Origin: CAYLLD01 sp964425135
Lineage (GTDB): Bacteria; Pseudomonadota; Alphaproteobacteria; Rhodobacterales; Rhodobacteraceae
NCBI GenBank assembly: GCA_964425135.1
Contig: CAYRKW010000007.1
Location: 1-64,000, forward strand
Reading direction: 5' to 3'
Length of the DNA: 64,000 nucleotides
In this document: positions 18,480 to 27,624 of the stretch, one piece after another
Numbering within the stretch: position 1 is the stretch's first letter
Layout of the letters: each line of letters begins with the position of its first letter
Translations under genes and position numbers: made by a program
The notes under the pieces: model-generated
Seen by the model: only the letters and a program-made list of their open reading frames with translations
Database searches by the model: none
What the model was told of the DNA's origin: nothing

Positions 18480-18491
18480 AGGAAGGATGGC

Positions 18492-19481
18492 ATGGCGCCG
18501 AAATTGAACATCGTCGGTGATCCAACGCCGCTGGTTCGGGCGAATCGTTTGTCTGCGTTTTTAGGTGTTGAACTATTCATCAAACGCGACGATCTAGCCG
18601 GGCCGACTTTCGGGGGGAACAAGTCGCGGCAGCTTGAATATTATTTCGGCGAAGCGATCGCCCAAAGTGCCGACACGATCCTGATCACGGGCGCTGTTCA
18701 GTCGAATTTCGCGCGTTTGGCAGCGGCAGTTGCGCGTTCGCAAGGTATGCATCCGATACTTCAGCTTGAAGACCGTGTTTCGGGTAAGCCGGATGGGTAT
18801 CACGCTTCGGGTAACGTGCTGCTGGCGCGTCAATTACACGCGGAGATTGTCCGGTATGCAGATGGTGAGGATGAAGCGGGAGCTGACGCAGCGCTTCACG
18901 CGAGGGCGGAAGAGCTGTCAGCGCAGGGACGACGGCCTTACATAATACATTTGTCCGAAGGGCATCCGCCGTTAGGGGCGCTGGGCTATATGGACGCGGC
19001 GGCGGAAATACTGGATCAGTCGGAGGATTTCGACACCTATGTTGTCGCGTCCGGCAGTGGCTCGACCCATGTCGGATTGCTCGCAGGTTTGCGTCACAAC
19101 GGATCGACGGCGCAGGTGATCGGTAGTTGCGTCCGACGCGCGGCGGAACTGCAAGGGCCGCGGATAGAGCGGGTGATGCGCAGGCTGGAGGCATTACATC
19201 CGGGCGCTGCGACTGTCACTTCGGAGGATATCCGGATCTGGGACGGGGCGCTGGCGCCGGGATACGGCAAGATCGGGCCTTTGAGCGCGCAGGCGATGGA
19301 TCTTATGGCGCGCGAGGAGGGGCTGATGCTCGATCCGGTTTATACGGCGAAGAGTTTTGCTGCTGTGATTGCGCTGGTGGAAAATGGGGAAATCCCGCAA
19401 GGCAGCCGCGTTTGTTTTATCCATACAGGCGGGCTTGCGGCGCTTTTTGCCTATGAACAGGATCTGTTGGAGCTTTCGTAG
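18492..19481 (+). CDS. D-cysteine desulfhydrase / ACC deaminase-family PLP enzyme
   Basis: This fold-type II PLP enzyme has 329 residues. The Schiff-base lysine is in GPTFGGNKSRQLEY, the substrate-binding loop is ITGAVQSNFAR, and a glycine-rich phosphate loop reads VASGSGSTHVGL. Members of this family act as D-cysteine desulfhydrase or 1-aminocyclopropane-1-carboxylate deaminase; sequence alone does not separate them reliably. It lies 12 bases after pxpC and before a TAXI/TRAP transporter, so a D-amino acid or a cysteine/pyroglutamate-related nutrient is a reasonable pathway guess. Confidence 0.88.
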   Translation: MAPKLNIVGDPTPLVRANRLSAFLGVELFIKRDDLAGPTFGGNKSRQLEYYFGEAIAQSADTILITGAVQSNFARLAAAVARSQGMHPILQLEDRVSGKPDGYHASGNVLLARQLHAEIVRYADGEDEAGADAALHARAEELSAQGRRPYIIHLSEGHPPLGALGYMDAAAEILDQSEDFDTYVVASGSGSTHVGLLAGLRHNGSTAQVIGSCVRRAAELQGPRIERVMRRLEALHPGAATVTSEDIRIWDGALAPGYGKIGPLSAQAMDLMAREEGLMLDPVYTAKSFAAVIALVENGEIPQGSRVCFIHTGGLAALFAYEQDLLELS

Positions 19482-19604
19482 TCGGCGGTGGACGGTCGCA
19501 AAGCCGGCTGGGTCCAAAACTCCAGTAAATTTGCGTTTATTTTCTGAGACGCTACCCTGTTGAAACGACTCTATTTTTCGAGATCCAATCACAGGGAGTT
19601 CGTC

Positions 19605-20615
19605 ATGAACATAATTACAAAACTTCTAGGACTGGCCACGGCTGCAACGCTCAGCGCTGGAACAGCTTTTGCACAAGATCCCACCTTTTTCCGCATCGGA
19701 ACCGGAAGCGCCGGGGGCACGTATTTCCCCATTGGTGGCACGATTGCAAACGGCATTTCAGCGCCTCCGGGAGCACGTGCTTGTGACCAAGGCGGTCAAT
19801 GCGGCGTGCCGGGTCTGATCGCGATTGCGCAATCCACGACTGCGTCGGTTTTCAACAACACGGCTGTTCAAAACGGTGAGTTGGAAGCCGGTATGGCTGC
19901 CGCTGATGTCACACGCTCTATGTATCTGGGTGAAGGCAAATTTGACGGCAAGCCGCACGAAAAACTGCGAATTGTTGCCAATCTTTATCCCGAAGATTTG
20001 CACCTCGTTCTGCCCAAAGGTGCGAGCGTTGCTGATCTATCGGCACTTGAAGGCAAGCGCGTTGGGATTGCGCAGGCCGGATCAGGCACGCAAGTGGCTG
20101 TTGAGATGATGCTCGCAGAATGGGGTGTGACCCGCGACAACATGGATGAAGCGGAGCTGAACAACTCGCAATCGGCAGAGCGGCTCGCTGATGGTCAGCT
20201 TGACGCGTACTTCTATGCTGCTGGCTGGCCTGTCTCTGCAATGGTGCAATTGGCGACAACCAAGGGCATGGAGTTGCACAGCTTTTCCGATGAGGACCTT
20301 GCGAAGATCAATGAGATCATCCCTGCCTATATTCCGTCGGCCATTCCGGCTGGTGTTTATGAGGGGATCGATTACGACGTGAAAACGCCTGCGGTGTCGG
20401 CGCTTCTCGTTGTGTCGTCGGATCTGTCTGACGATTTGGTCTACGGGATCACAGCGGCGCTATGGAATGACAATACCCGCAAGCTGCTGGACAACGGTCA
20501 TGCCAAAGGTAAGCAGATCACGCCAGAAACTGCGCTTGATGGCATTGCGGCGCTTGGCGTGCCGCTTCATGCAGGGGCTGAGAAGTTCTACAAAGAAGCA
20601 GGACTTTTGGAGTAA
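19605..20615 (+). CDS. TAXI-family TRAP transporter solute-binding protein
   Basis: The protein has 336 residues with a signal peptide ending TAFAQ. The TAXI signature FRIGTGSAGGTYFPIGG follows, with QSTTASVFNNTAVQNGELEAGMAAADV and LVLPKGASVADLSALEGKRVGIA. A strong AGGGAG ribosome site sets the ATG at 19605. It is the binding protein for the permease that follows, and a hairpin between the two genes may raise its expression over the permease. Confidence 0.95.
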   Translation: MNIITKLLGLATAATLSAGTAFAQDPTFFRIGTGSAGGTYFPIGGTIANGISAPPGARACDQGGQCGVPGLIAIAQSTTASVFNNTAVQNGELEAGMAAADVTRSMYLGEGKFDGKPHEKLRIVANLYPEDLHLVLPKGASVADLSALEGKRVGIAQAGSGTQVAVEMMLAEWGVTRDNMDEAELNNSQSAERLADGQLDAYFYAAGWPVSAMVQLATTKGMELHSFSDEDLAKINEIIPAYIPSAIPAGVYEGIDYDVKTPAVSALLVVSSDLSDDLVYGITAALWNDNTRKLLDNGHAKGKQITPETALDGIAALGVPLHAGAEKFYKEAGLLE

Positions 20616-20627
20616 CCCCAAACTTTC

Positions 20628-20662
20628 AGGCGAGCAGCCATGGGTTGCTCGCCTTTGATTTT
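20628..20662 (+). terminator. Hairpin between binding protein and permease genes
   Basis: AGGCGAGCA (20628-20636) pairs perfectly with TGCTCGCCT (20646-20654) and is followed by TTGATTTT. It is a good intrinsic-terminator shape inside an operon. Such partial terminators commonly make binding proteins more abundant than their permeases. Confidence 0.7.
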
Positions 20663-20697
20663 CCAAACAATCCCATGAGCGAGGGAGGGCGCGCGCG

Positions 20698-22911
20698 ATG
20701 AGCGATCCGCGATCTGACGAGCTGCGCGAGTTGACCGACGAAGAGCTTGCGGCCATCGAAGAGAAATACGATGAAGGTGCTGCGACCCGATCTGTCACAC
20801 CTGCCTTCGGGTCGTTCCTGCGCTATGTCGCCCTGACCTTTGCGGTGTATCACTATCTGACTGCCGGATTTGCTCTCCCGCCTGACTATTGGCACATGGG
20901 ATGGCATCTATCTGGGCTCTTTATCCTCACTTATTCTTTTTATCCGATGATCAAAACCAAGACCGCGTTTGATCTGAAGACAGGGCCGATGCGGCTTGGC
21001 GGCGTGCCGTATATTGATATTCTTTTGATGATTTTGGGCGTGATGTCAGCGCTCTATCTGGGTTTTGCATGGCGCGGAATAAGCTGGCTTGGCGTTGAGG
21101 AAATGACCTTCCGTATGGGCAATCCGAATGGTTGGGATTTGCTGTTTGGCTGCATTCTCATCGTGCTGGTGTTGGATATTGCGCGGCGTACCTTGGGGTG
21201 GATTTTGCCGCTGATCATCAGCATCTTCATCTGCTACGCGCTGTTCGGCCCGGCCTTTCCGGGCTTGCTTCAGCATCCGGGGGTAAAGTTCAATACCTTC
21301 GTGTCGTCGATGTATTTCCCTCAGGAGGGTATTTTCGGTGTCACGCTTTGGGTGGTCTCGACGATTGTGTTTCACTTCGTACTGTTTGGCGTGATCGCAC
21401 AGCGCACGGGGTTGGGGCAGCTTTTCATTGATAATGCGACAATCCTTGCAGGCCGCTACACCGGCGGGCCCGCGAAGGTTTCGGTGGTCTCCTCTGCGTT
21501 TTTCGGCACGATCTCAGGCTCTTCCGTGGCTAATACGGTCTCGACCGGCGCATTGACGATCCCGAACATGAAGCGCTTGGGATATCCGGGTCATTTTGCA
21601 GGCGGCGTTGAGGCCGCGGCATCGGCGGGTGGGCAAATCACGCCGCCAATTATGGGTGCTGCGGCCTTTATTATGGCGGAGTTTCTGGAGCTGCCCTACA
21701 CAACTATCGTGATCGCTGCGATTTTCCCTGCATTGCTGCACTACGTGGGCGTCTTTGCCGTGGTGCATTTGATGGCGCGACGTCTGGGCCTGCAAGGCCT
21801 GTCGCGAGATGCTTTGCCGCAACTGGGCGCGGTCTGGCGGGATGGCTGGGCGAACATCGTGCCGCTGGTGGGGCTGCTGGTGGTGCTGTTCTCCGGCTAC
21901 ACCCCGTATATGTCGGCATTTTGCGGAATTTCGCTCGCCATAATCGCGGGGATGAGCCGGGCGAGGCAACCTCTGACGCTGGCCTATGCGCTGGCGTTCA
22001 TGGCGTTTGTATTTTGGAAGTATTCAGGGGGCGGATTTGATCTGACCATGTCGGTCATTCTGATTGCAGGGGCGGCGATTGCGACGCTGAACCCGCAGCG
22101 GCGTATCTTGCTCAAGGAAATGGCTGATACCTTTGAGACGGGCGTAAAATATGCGCTGGCGGTGGGCGCGGCTTCTGCTGCGGTAGGGATTGTGATCGGT
22201 GTGATCAACACAACCGGCGTTGGATTTCGCATAGGTTTCATGGTCACGCAGGCGGCCTCAAACCTTGGCAATGACTTTATCTGGCTGTTCCAGTTCGGCT
22301 CTTTCGAGCTGTTCACGGTCGAGGATTTGACGCTCTTTATCAGCCTTGTGTTCATCGCGCTGGCCTGCATTTTGATGGGGGCGGGGGTGCCGACAACTGC
22401 GCTTTACATCATGCTCGTCTCTGTCGCGCAGCCCGCGTTGGCGCAACTGGGTGTTCCGCCCATCGCGAGCCATATGTTCGTGCTTTACTACGGTGTCGTC
22501 GCAGAGATTACCCCGCCGGTCTGCACGTCCGCTTATGCAGCAGCGGCTATTGCCAACTCCAACCCGTTTCGCACCGGGATTTCGGCGTTTTCGCTGGGGC
22601 TTGGTAAGGTCGTCGCACCCATGGCGTTCGTCTACGCGCCGGTGCTTTTGTTCGTGTCGTCAACAGGTTTTGATCTGTGGGAATTCACCTACACGGCCAC
22701 AAGCTGTATCGCGGGCGTGATTGCATTGTCAGCTGCTGTGGTCGGCTATTGGCTCGCGCCCATGGGGACGATCTTTCGAGTGCTCATGGCAATCGCAGGG
22801 TTGGTGTTCATCGCCCCATCGTTGCAAGCTGATCTGGTCGCGCTGATCATCGCATCCCCCGCTGTGCTCAGCCAATTGCTGCTAAAGCGGAGGAGCGGCG
22901 CTGCGGTTTGA
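20698..22911 (+). CDS. Fused TRAP transporter permease (TAXI type)
   Basis: The 737 residues contain many hydrophobic segments: the small and large TRAP membrane subunits are fused, as is usual for TAXI systems. The N-terminus is acidic and cytoplasmic (RELTDEELAAIEEKYDEGAATR). Large-subunit marks are GTISGSSVANTVSTGALTIP, GQITPPIMGAAAFIMAEFL and, near the C-terminus, GAGVPTTALYIML with EITPPVCTSAYAAAAIA. With the binding protein upstream it would import an organic acid, plausibly the substrate of the pxp/desulfhydrase enzymes. Confidence 0.95.
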   Translation: MSDPRSDELRELTDEELAAIEEKYDEGAATRSVTPAFGSFLRYVALTFAVYHYLTAGFALPPDYWHMGWHLSGLFILTYSFYPMIKTKTAFDLKTGPMRLGGVPYIDILLMILGVMSALYLGFAWRGISWLGVEEMTFRMGNPNGWDLLFGCILIVLVLDIARRTLGWILPLIISIFICYALFGPAFPGLLQHPGVKFNTFVSSMYFPQEGIFGVTLWVVSTIVFHFVLFGVIAQRTGLGQLFIDNATILAGRYTGGPAKVSVVSSAFFGTISGSSVANTVSTGALTIPNMKRLGYPGHFAGGVEAAASAGGQITPPIMGAAAFIMAEFLELPYTTIVIAAIFPALLHYVGVFAVVHLMARRLGLQGLSRDALPQLGAVWRDGWANIVPLVGLLVVLFSGYTPYMSAFCGISLAIIAGMSRARQPLTLAYALAFMAFVFWKYSGGGFDLTMSVILIAGAAIATLNPQRRILLKEMADTFETGVKYALAVGAASAAVGIVIGVINTTGVGFRIGFMVTQAASNLGNDFIWLFQFGSFELFTVEDLTLFISLVFIALACILMGAGVPTTALYIMLVSVAQPALAQLGVPPIASHMFVLYYGVVAEITPPVCTSAYAAAAIANSNPFRTGISAFSLGLGKVVAPMAFVYAPVLLFVSSTGFDLWEFTYTATSCIAGVIALSAAVVGYWLAPMGTIFRVLMAIAGLVFIAPSLQADLVALIIASPAVLSQLLLKRRSGAAV

Positions 22912-23173
22912 TGGGCGTTCAGGCTGCGTGTTGTCGGATATCAGGGTTTTGTTGAGGGCGGAGTGTCTTGCCTAGATGGTACTGCTGTCAAAGCTGGCAA
23001 TTGCCATCCCGGCTTTCGATATAGCGTTTTAATCCCCTTAGGGCCTGACTGAAGACGGGTTGCGTCGTGCTGTTTTCAACATGTTGAACTTCTCTGCTGC
23101 GCTTTCACTTTACTTTTTCATCGAACAGGTTACGTGGGGGGTGTATTGTGTGGTTTTTAGCATGTGGGTTGCG

Positions 23174-23758
23174 ATGCGTGAGAAAATAGGTCTTTTCCTG
23201 ATGGCGGGGGTCGGGATAGCTTTCGTCGGGGTGATAGCGTTAACGTCTGGCAAGGTTAGCGGACGGGTTTCGTCCACCGCAGCGTTTTCTGTTCCCGATT
23301 CACCGCGCATGACGATCGACGTCGCACATGAGTTGTTCTACCAGCTCACACCCGCCTTGCTGTTGGTCGTCTATCAAGCTTTCGGCGAAACAGATGAAGA
23401 CGCGATCTACGACACTTTGGCAGACGTCACCCATGGCGAGGCGCTGGAATATCTCTATCTGGAGCGGGTCGGCGCGATGAAGGGCGGCGGTCTGGAAGAG
23501 GCGGATCAGACGATCCATGAGATTAAACTTCTCGACACCACGGTTGCGCGCGACAACAGTTCGCTAATCATCGACGCCTCATGGCAAGTCATCGGCACCG
23601 TGGGACACTCAGAGCATCTGCACGTTCGCGGCAATACATATCGTGCAGATTTGACGGTTTCGCCCGTTGATGACGCCTGGCGGATTACTGATTTTGAACT
23701 GCTCGACGTCAATCGCGATACCGCTGGGGAATTTGTGCCCGCATCCGAGACAGACTAA
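23174..23758 (+). CDS. Unknown membrane-anchored protein of the ABC/metal cluster
   Basis: From ATG 23174 the protein has 194 residues: a basic N-terminus, one transmembrane helix (IGLFLMAGVGIAFVGVIAL), then a non-cytoplasmic domain rich in Asp/Glu/His ending WRITDFELLDVNRDT. ATGs at 23162 and 23060 are possible alternatives; neither has a clear ribosome site. The TAA stop overlaps the next ATG (TAATG), so it is coupled to the ABC ATPase. No family is recognised. The domain has an NTF2-like feel (helix-rich start, then beta strands), which is inference. Confidence 0.75.
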   Translation: MREKIGLFLMAGVGIAFVGVIALTSGKVSGRVSSTAAFSVPDSPRMTIDVAHELFYQLTPALLLVVYQAFGETDEDAIYDTLADVTHGEALEYLYLERVGAMKGGGLEEADQTIHEIKLLDTTVARDNSSLIIDASWQVIGTVGHSEHLHVRGNTYRADLTVSPVDDAWRITDFELLDVNRDTAGEFVPASETD

Positions 23759-24426
23759 TGGTTATCGTTGAAAATCTCACCTTCGGCTACGGTGCCGGCG
23801 GGTTTCGGTTGCGCGTTCCCGAGTTTGCCCTCGATGTTGGCGAGCGGGTCGCTGTGGTCGGACCGAGCGGGAGCGGGAAAACGACGCTCCTCAATCTGAT
23901 TGCGGGCATTCTAACGCCTGAGGGCGGGCGTATTGAAGTTGCGGGTATGGAGGTTTCCGGCCTGTCAGACGCGCAGCGCCGCCAGTTTCGTGCAAGCCGC
24001 ATCGGATTTGTTTTTCAGGATTTCGCTTTGCTTGACTACCTCTCTGCACGGCAGAATATCTTCTATCCCTACCGGATTACCCCTGCTTTGACGCTTGATT
24101 CCGAAGCTAAGGATCGGGCTGAACGGCTCGCGGTTGCTTGCGGCATTGGAGATAAACTGGATCGCCACCCATCGGCGCTGAGCCAAGGTGAGCAGCAACG
24201 TGTTGCCATCTGCCGGGCCTTGATCACACAGCCCAAGCTGATCTTATCGGATGAGGCGACAGGCAATCTCGACCCAGACAGCAAGGCGCGAATTCTCGAT
24301 CTGTTGTTTGAGCAAGCGAGTGAGGCTGGTGCGGCGGTTCTTGCGGTTACGCATGATCACGAGCTGCTGCCGCGTTTTACGCGCGTTATCGACTTTGCGC
24401 AATTTCGAGAGGGGGCCGACGCATGA
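23758..24426 (+). CDS. ABC transporter ATP-binding protein (LolD/MacB type)
   Basis: The 222-residue ATPase has Walker A GPSGSGKTT (about 38-46), signature LSQGEQQR and Walker B LILSDEATGNLD, where the usual DEPTGNLD has Ala instead of Pro. The short form and the GNLD ending place it with LolD/MacB/FtsE-like ATPases that power mechanotransmission rather than classical import. It overlaps the permease gene by 4 bases (ATGA). Confidence 0.93.
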   Translation: MVIVENLTFGYGAGGFRLRVPEFALDVGERVAVVGPSGSGKTTLLNLIAGILTPEGGRIEVAGMEVSGLSDAQRRQFRASRIGFVFQDFALLDYLSARQNIFYPYRITPALTLDSEAKDRAERLAVACGIGDKLDRHPSALSQGEQQRVAICRALITQPKLILSDEATGNLDPDSKARILDLLFEQASEAGAAVLAVTHDHELLPRFTRVIDFAQFREGADA

Positions 24427-25592
24427 ACGCCCTCTATCTGGCCTTCTCGTACCTTCGTTATCACTGGGCGCGCAGCCTTGTGCTTGTGCTGGTTGCCGCG
24501 CTTATCATGTTTGTGCCGGTTGCGACGCAAACGCTTCTGTCGACCAGCGAGCGCGCGTTGATTGCGCGCGGCGAAGCAACCCCGTTGTTGCTGGGCAGTC
24601 GCGGCTCGCAGCTTGATCTGACGATGGCGGCACTCTACTTCTCGGACGAGCGTCCCGCGCCGATTGCGATGGGCGAGGTTGAGGCAGTTTGGGACAGCGG
24701 TCTCGGCACTCCGATCCCCGTGCATTCGGCCTTTTCGTCAGGTGGCTTTCGGATCGTTGGAACGACGCTCGACTATTTCGATTTTCGCGGTCTGACGCTT
24801 GAGGATGGGCGCGGCTTGTCGATTTTGGGAGACGCGGTCATCGGCTCTGATGTGGCGGAGGCCTTGGGTAAGGGGGTGGGCGACGCTCTGGTGTCTGCCC
24901 CCGAAAATCTCTTCGATCTCGACGGTGTCTATCCGCTGGAGATGCCGATCGTCGGTGTCCTTGCGCCGACAAATTCGCCGGACGATCAAGCGATATTTGT
25001 CGATATCAAGACAGCTTGGGTTATTCAGGGCATTGGCCACGGGCATGAGGATGTTGTCACTGCGGCAGATGTCGCAGAAGGGACTGCTGCGCTCGCGAAT
25101 GCTTCTGTGGTCCAATATCAGCGCATCAGTGAAGACAACATCGACAGCTTTCACTTTCACGGCAGTCAGGATGATTTTCCGGCGTCTGCGGTTATCGTTG
25201 TTCCGAACGACACCCGGTCGAGCACTATCCTGAAAGGGCGGTATCTCGACAATGAATTACCGACGCAAATGATTGAACCGGCAGGTGTGATCCAGGGGCT
25301 GGTCGACCGGATTTTCCGTATCAAGTCGCTGCTCGATGTTGTGACGGCGATTATTGCGGTTGCCGCCGTTGCCGCTGTTGGGTTGGCTGTCTTTTTGAGC
25401 TACCGACTTCGTGCCCGTGAGATGTCCACTGCAGTCAAACTGGGCGCGCAGAAGGGCATGGTCTTGCGGCTCTTGTCGGCTGAAATTCTCGCACTACTTT
25501 TATTCGCTGGCAGCATCGCTGCGATCTGCGTTGGCATTGTCTCGCGTAATGCCGAGGCCTGGGTGGGCTGGTTACTTGCCCTGGGCGCTTAA
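24423..25592 (+). CDS. ABC transporter permease (FtsX/MacB type)
   Basis: The 389-residue protein has an N-terminal transmembrane helix (SLVLVLVAALIMFVPVA), a large periplasmic domain of about 250 residues, then C-terminal helices (VVTAIIAVAAVAAVGLAVFLSY, ILALLLFAGSIAAICVGIVS). One FtsX-type helix set is visible, with REMSTAVKLGAQKGMVLRLLSAE as the coupling segment. Such permeases extrude or hand over lipoproteins, peptides or metallophores. Being paired with metal-protein genes is unusual. Confidence 0.88.
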   Translation: MNALYLAFSYLRYHWARSLVLVLVAALIMFVPVATQTLLSTSERALIARGEATPLLLGSRGSQLDLTMAALYFSDERPAPIAMGEVEAVWDSGLGTPIPVHSAFSSGGFRIVGTTLDYFDFRGLTLEDGRGLSILGDAVIGSDVAEALGKGVGDALVSAPENLFDLDGVYPLEMPIVGVLAPTNSPDDQAIFVDIKTAWVIQGIGHGHEDVVTAADVAEGTAALANASVVQYQRISEDNIDSFHFHGSQDDFPASAVIVVPNDTRSSTILKGRYLDNELPTQMIEPAGVIQGLVDRIFRIKSLLDVVTAIIAVAAVAAVGLAVFLSYRLRAREMSTAVKLGAQKGMVLRLLSAEILALLLFAGSIAAICVGIVSRNAEAWVGWLLALGA

Positions 25593-25610
25593 CAAACTGG
25601 AGAAACAACC

Positions 25611-26387
25611 ATGAAACACCATTTCGTCACCGCATCCCTCGTCAGTCTGCTCGCCGCAGCGCCGGCTCTGGCGCATTATGGCATGATCATCCCGAATGAT
25701 CCGATGATCAGTCAGGAAGACGGACGCAGCGTCGCGTTGACCATGTCATTCTCGCATCCATTCGAAATGGACGGGATGATGCTGGATACTCCGGTCGCGT
25801 TTGCGGTCACCCATGAAGGCACGACGACTGACCTTCTGGGCAGCTTGCAGAGCGCCACCGTGATGGACGAGCAGGGCTACACGCTCGATTATCCATTGGA
25901 GCGTCCGGGCACTTACGTTTTTTCGATGGTGCCACAGCCCTATTGGGAACCTGCTGAAGACGCTTTCATCATTCACTACACGAAAACCTATGTCACTGCC
26001 TATGGCGATGATGAGGGTTGGGACGCGGAATTGGGTCTAAAGACCGAAATTGTGCCGCTGACCAAGCCCTTCGGTCTGTGGGAGCACAATGTATTCCAAG
26101 GTATCGTCAAGATGGACGGCGCGCCTGTCCCCTATGCTGAGGTTGAGGTCGAGTTTTTCAACGATGGTGTCGGCGCAACTGTGCCAGATGAGCTGATGAT
26201 CACCCAGACCGTCAAAGCGGATGCGGACGGCGTGTTTACCTATGCCGCACCTTCAGACGGCTGGTGGGGCTTTGCAGCGCTTAACACTGCTGACTACACG
26301 CTGACCGAAGAAGGTTCGGGCGAGGACAAAGCGGTTGAGCTTGGCGCCGTGATCTGGGTTCATTTTGAAGAATGGACTGGCCAGTGA
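25611..26387 (+). CDS. DUF4198-family periplasmic protein (NikK-like)
   Basis: The 258-residue protein has a signal peptide that would leave a mature N-terminus starting near HYGMIIPND. DUF4198 proteins, including NikK-like subunits of nickel/cobalt ECF transporters, share this layout: an N-terminal His after cleavage, then two beta-rich domains (EVEVEFFNDGVGATVPDELM, DGVFTYAAPSDGWWGFAAL). The exposed His suggests metal binding. It starts 18 bases after the permease, with GGAG before the ATG. Confidence 0.85.
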   Translation: MKHHFVTASLVSLLAAAPALAHYGMIIPNDPMISQEDGRSVALTMSFSHPFEMDGMMLDTPVAFAVTHEGTTTDLLGSLQSATVMDEQGYTLDYPLERPGTYVFSMVPQPYWEPAEDAFIIHYTKTYVTAYGDDEGWDAELGLKTEIVPLTKPFGLWEHNVFQGIVKMDGAPVPYAEVEVEFFNDGVGATVPDELMITQTVKADADGVFTYAAPSDGWWGFAALNTADYTLTEEGSGEDKAVELGAVIWVHFEEWTGQ

Positions 26388-26719
26388 TCAAGGCGCTCGC
26401 CCTTGCAAGCATTGTGATCGCTGCCCCTATCGGGGCGGCGGCCCATCAGCTGGTTGTATTCGCGTCGGTTGAGTGTGAGGTCGTCACGGTAGAGGCGAAA
26501 TTTTCCAACGGGCGCGTCACCCAGAAGGGCGATGTGCGCGTTCTTGACGGCGAGAACAACCTGCTGACGACGCTGCAACTTGAAAAGGATGGCACAGCGC
26601 TTGTGCCGCTCGACAGTGTAGATCATTCCAGCGGTTTGCTGATCGAGGTCGATACGGGCGGTCACGACAATTACTGGATCGTGACGCCCGAGGACATTGC
26701 GAAAAAGTGCGGGAGCTAG
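26384..26719 (+). CDS. Small periplasmic NikL-like protein
   Basis: From GTG at 26384 (overlapping the previous stop, GTGA) the product has 111 residues; ATG 26372 would add four. The signal peptide ends GAAAHQ, leaving HQLVVFASVECEVV as a likely mature start, again with a first or second His. The rest resembles NikL-like accessory proteins (RVLDGENNLLTTLQLEKDG, EVDTGGHDNYWIVTPEDI). NikK and NikL normally accompany NikMQO transporters, which are absent here. Confidence 0.75.
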   Translation: MIKALALASIVIAAPIGAAAHQLVVFASVECEVVTVEAKFSNGRVTQKGDVRVLDGENNLLTTLQLEKDGTALVPLDSVDHSSGLLIEVDTGGHDNYWIVTPEDIAKKCGS

Positions 26720-26724
26720 GTTCG

Positions 26725-27624
26725 ATGCGTGTTGTGAAGAGTTTTCTTGCTGCCGGAGCGGCTGCGCTTTGTGTAAATGCCGCGCTCGCGCAGGAGCAGC
26801 CGCGCATGTTTGCGGTCAATCAAGCGCTCCATGACTTTGCGGAGCGGCTTGTGGACGGGTCGGCTGATGTCGGCTTCCTTGTGCCCGAAGGTGTTGATCC
26901 GTCCTTCTGGCGGCCTTCGATTGCCGATATCAGCGCGATACAATCCGCCGATCTCGTCCTTTTGAACGGTGCGGGCTTTGCGACATGGATCGACCGGGTG
27001 TCGCTTTCAAGATCGCGCATCGTAAATACATCTGCGTCGATTGAAGACCAGTTTATTATCACAAAAAGCATCACCCACAGTCATGGGGACGGGGGCGAGC
27101 ATTCGCATGAAGGGCTGGCGTCCTACACTTGGCTCGATCCAACGCTTGCGATTGCGCAGGCAGAAGCCATTGCGTCCGTCATCGTTGCCCGGGATATGGC
27201 TGCGAGCGAGGATGTGGAGGCCAGATTAGCCGATCTGACGTCAGATCTCATGGAATTGGACGCCACCACTGAAGCGGCATTGAGCGGTTTGCAAGGTGTC
27301 GAAATCATAGCGACGCATCCCAGATATCAGTATTTTGCGCGAAGATATGGACTGTCGATCACGTCTCTCGAATGGGAAGCGGGTGCCGCGCCTACGGACG
27401 AAGAGCTCGCGGATCTGGAACGTCTTTCGAGCGAGCTGGATGCGCGTATTCTGATCTGGGAAGCGCAACCGCCTGGTGAAGCTATGGACGCTGCGGCGGC
27501 TCTTGGATTGCAAAACGTGGTTTTCGAGCCATGGGCCAACCAAGGCGCGTCAGATACATTCTTTGATGCCTATGCTGATGCCGTATCCGGTTTGTCTGAA
27601 GCTGCGGTCCAAAGCGCAAAATAG
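26725..27624 (+). CDS. ZnuA-like metal-binding substrate-binding protein
   Basis: The 299-residue protein has a signal peptide ending AALAQ. The cluster A-I (ZnuA/TroA) fold is suggested by SADLVLLNGAGFATWIDRV, a His-rich loop HSHGDGGEHSHEG followed by YTWLDP, ATHPRYQYFARRYGL, and an acidic late ligand region. ZnuA proteins bind Zn2+ or Mn2+ in the periplasm and feed ZnuBC, but no ZnuB/ZnuC pair is here. The start at 26725 follows GGGAG. It is the last gene of the cluster. Confidence 0.85.
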   Translation: MRVVKSFLAAGAAALCVNAALAQEQPRMFAVNQALHDFAERLVDGSADVGFLVPEGVDPSFWRPSIADISAIQSADLVLLNGAGFATWIDRVSLSRSRIVNTSASIEDQFIITKSITHSHGDGGEHSHEGLASYTWLDPTLAIAQAEAIASVIVARDMAASEDVEARLADLTSDLMELDATTEAALSGLQGVEIIATHPRYQYFARRYGLSITSLEWEAGAAPTDEELADLERLSSELDARILIWEAQPPGEAMDAAAALGLQNVVFEPWANQGASDTFFDAYADAVSGLSEAAVQSAK

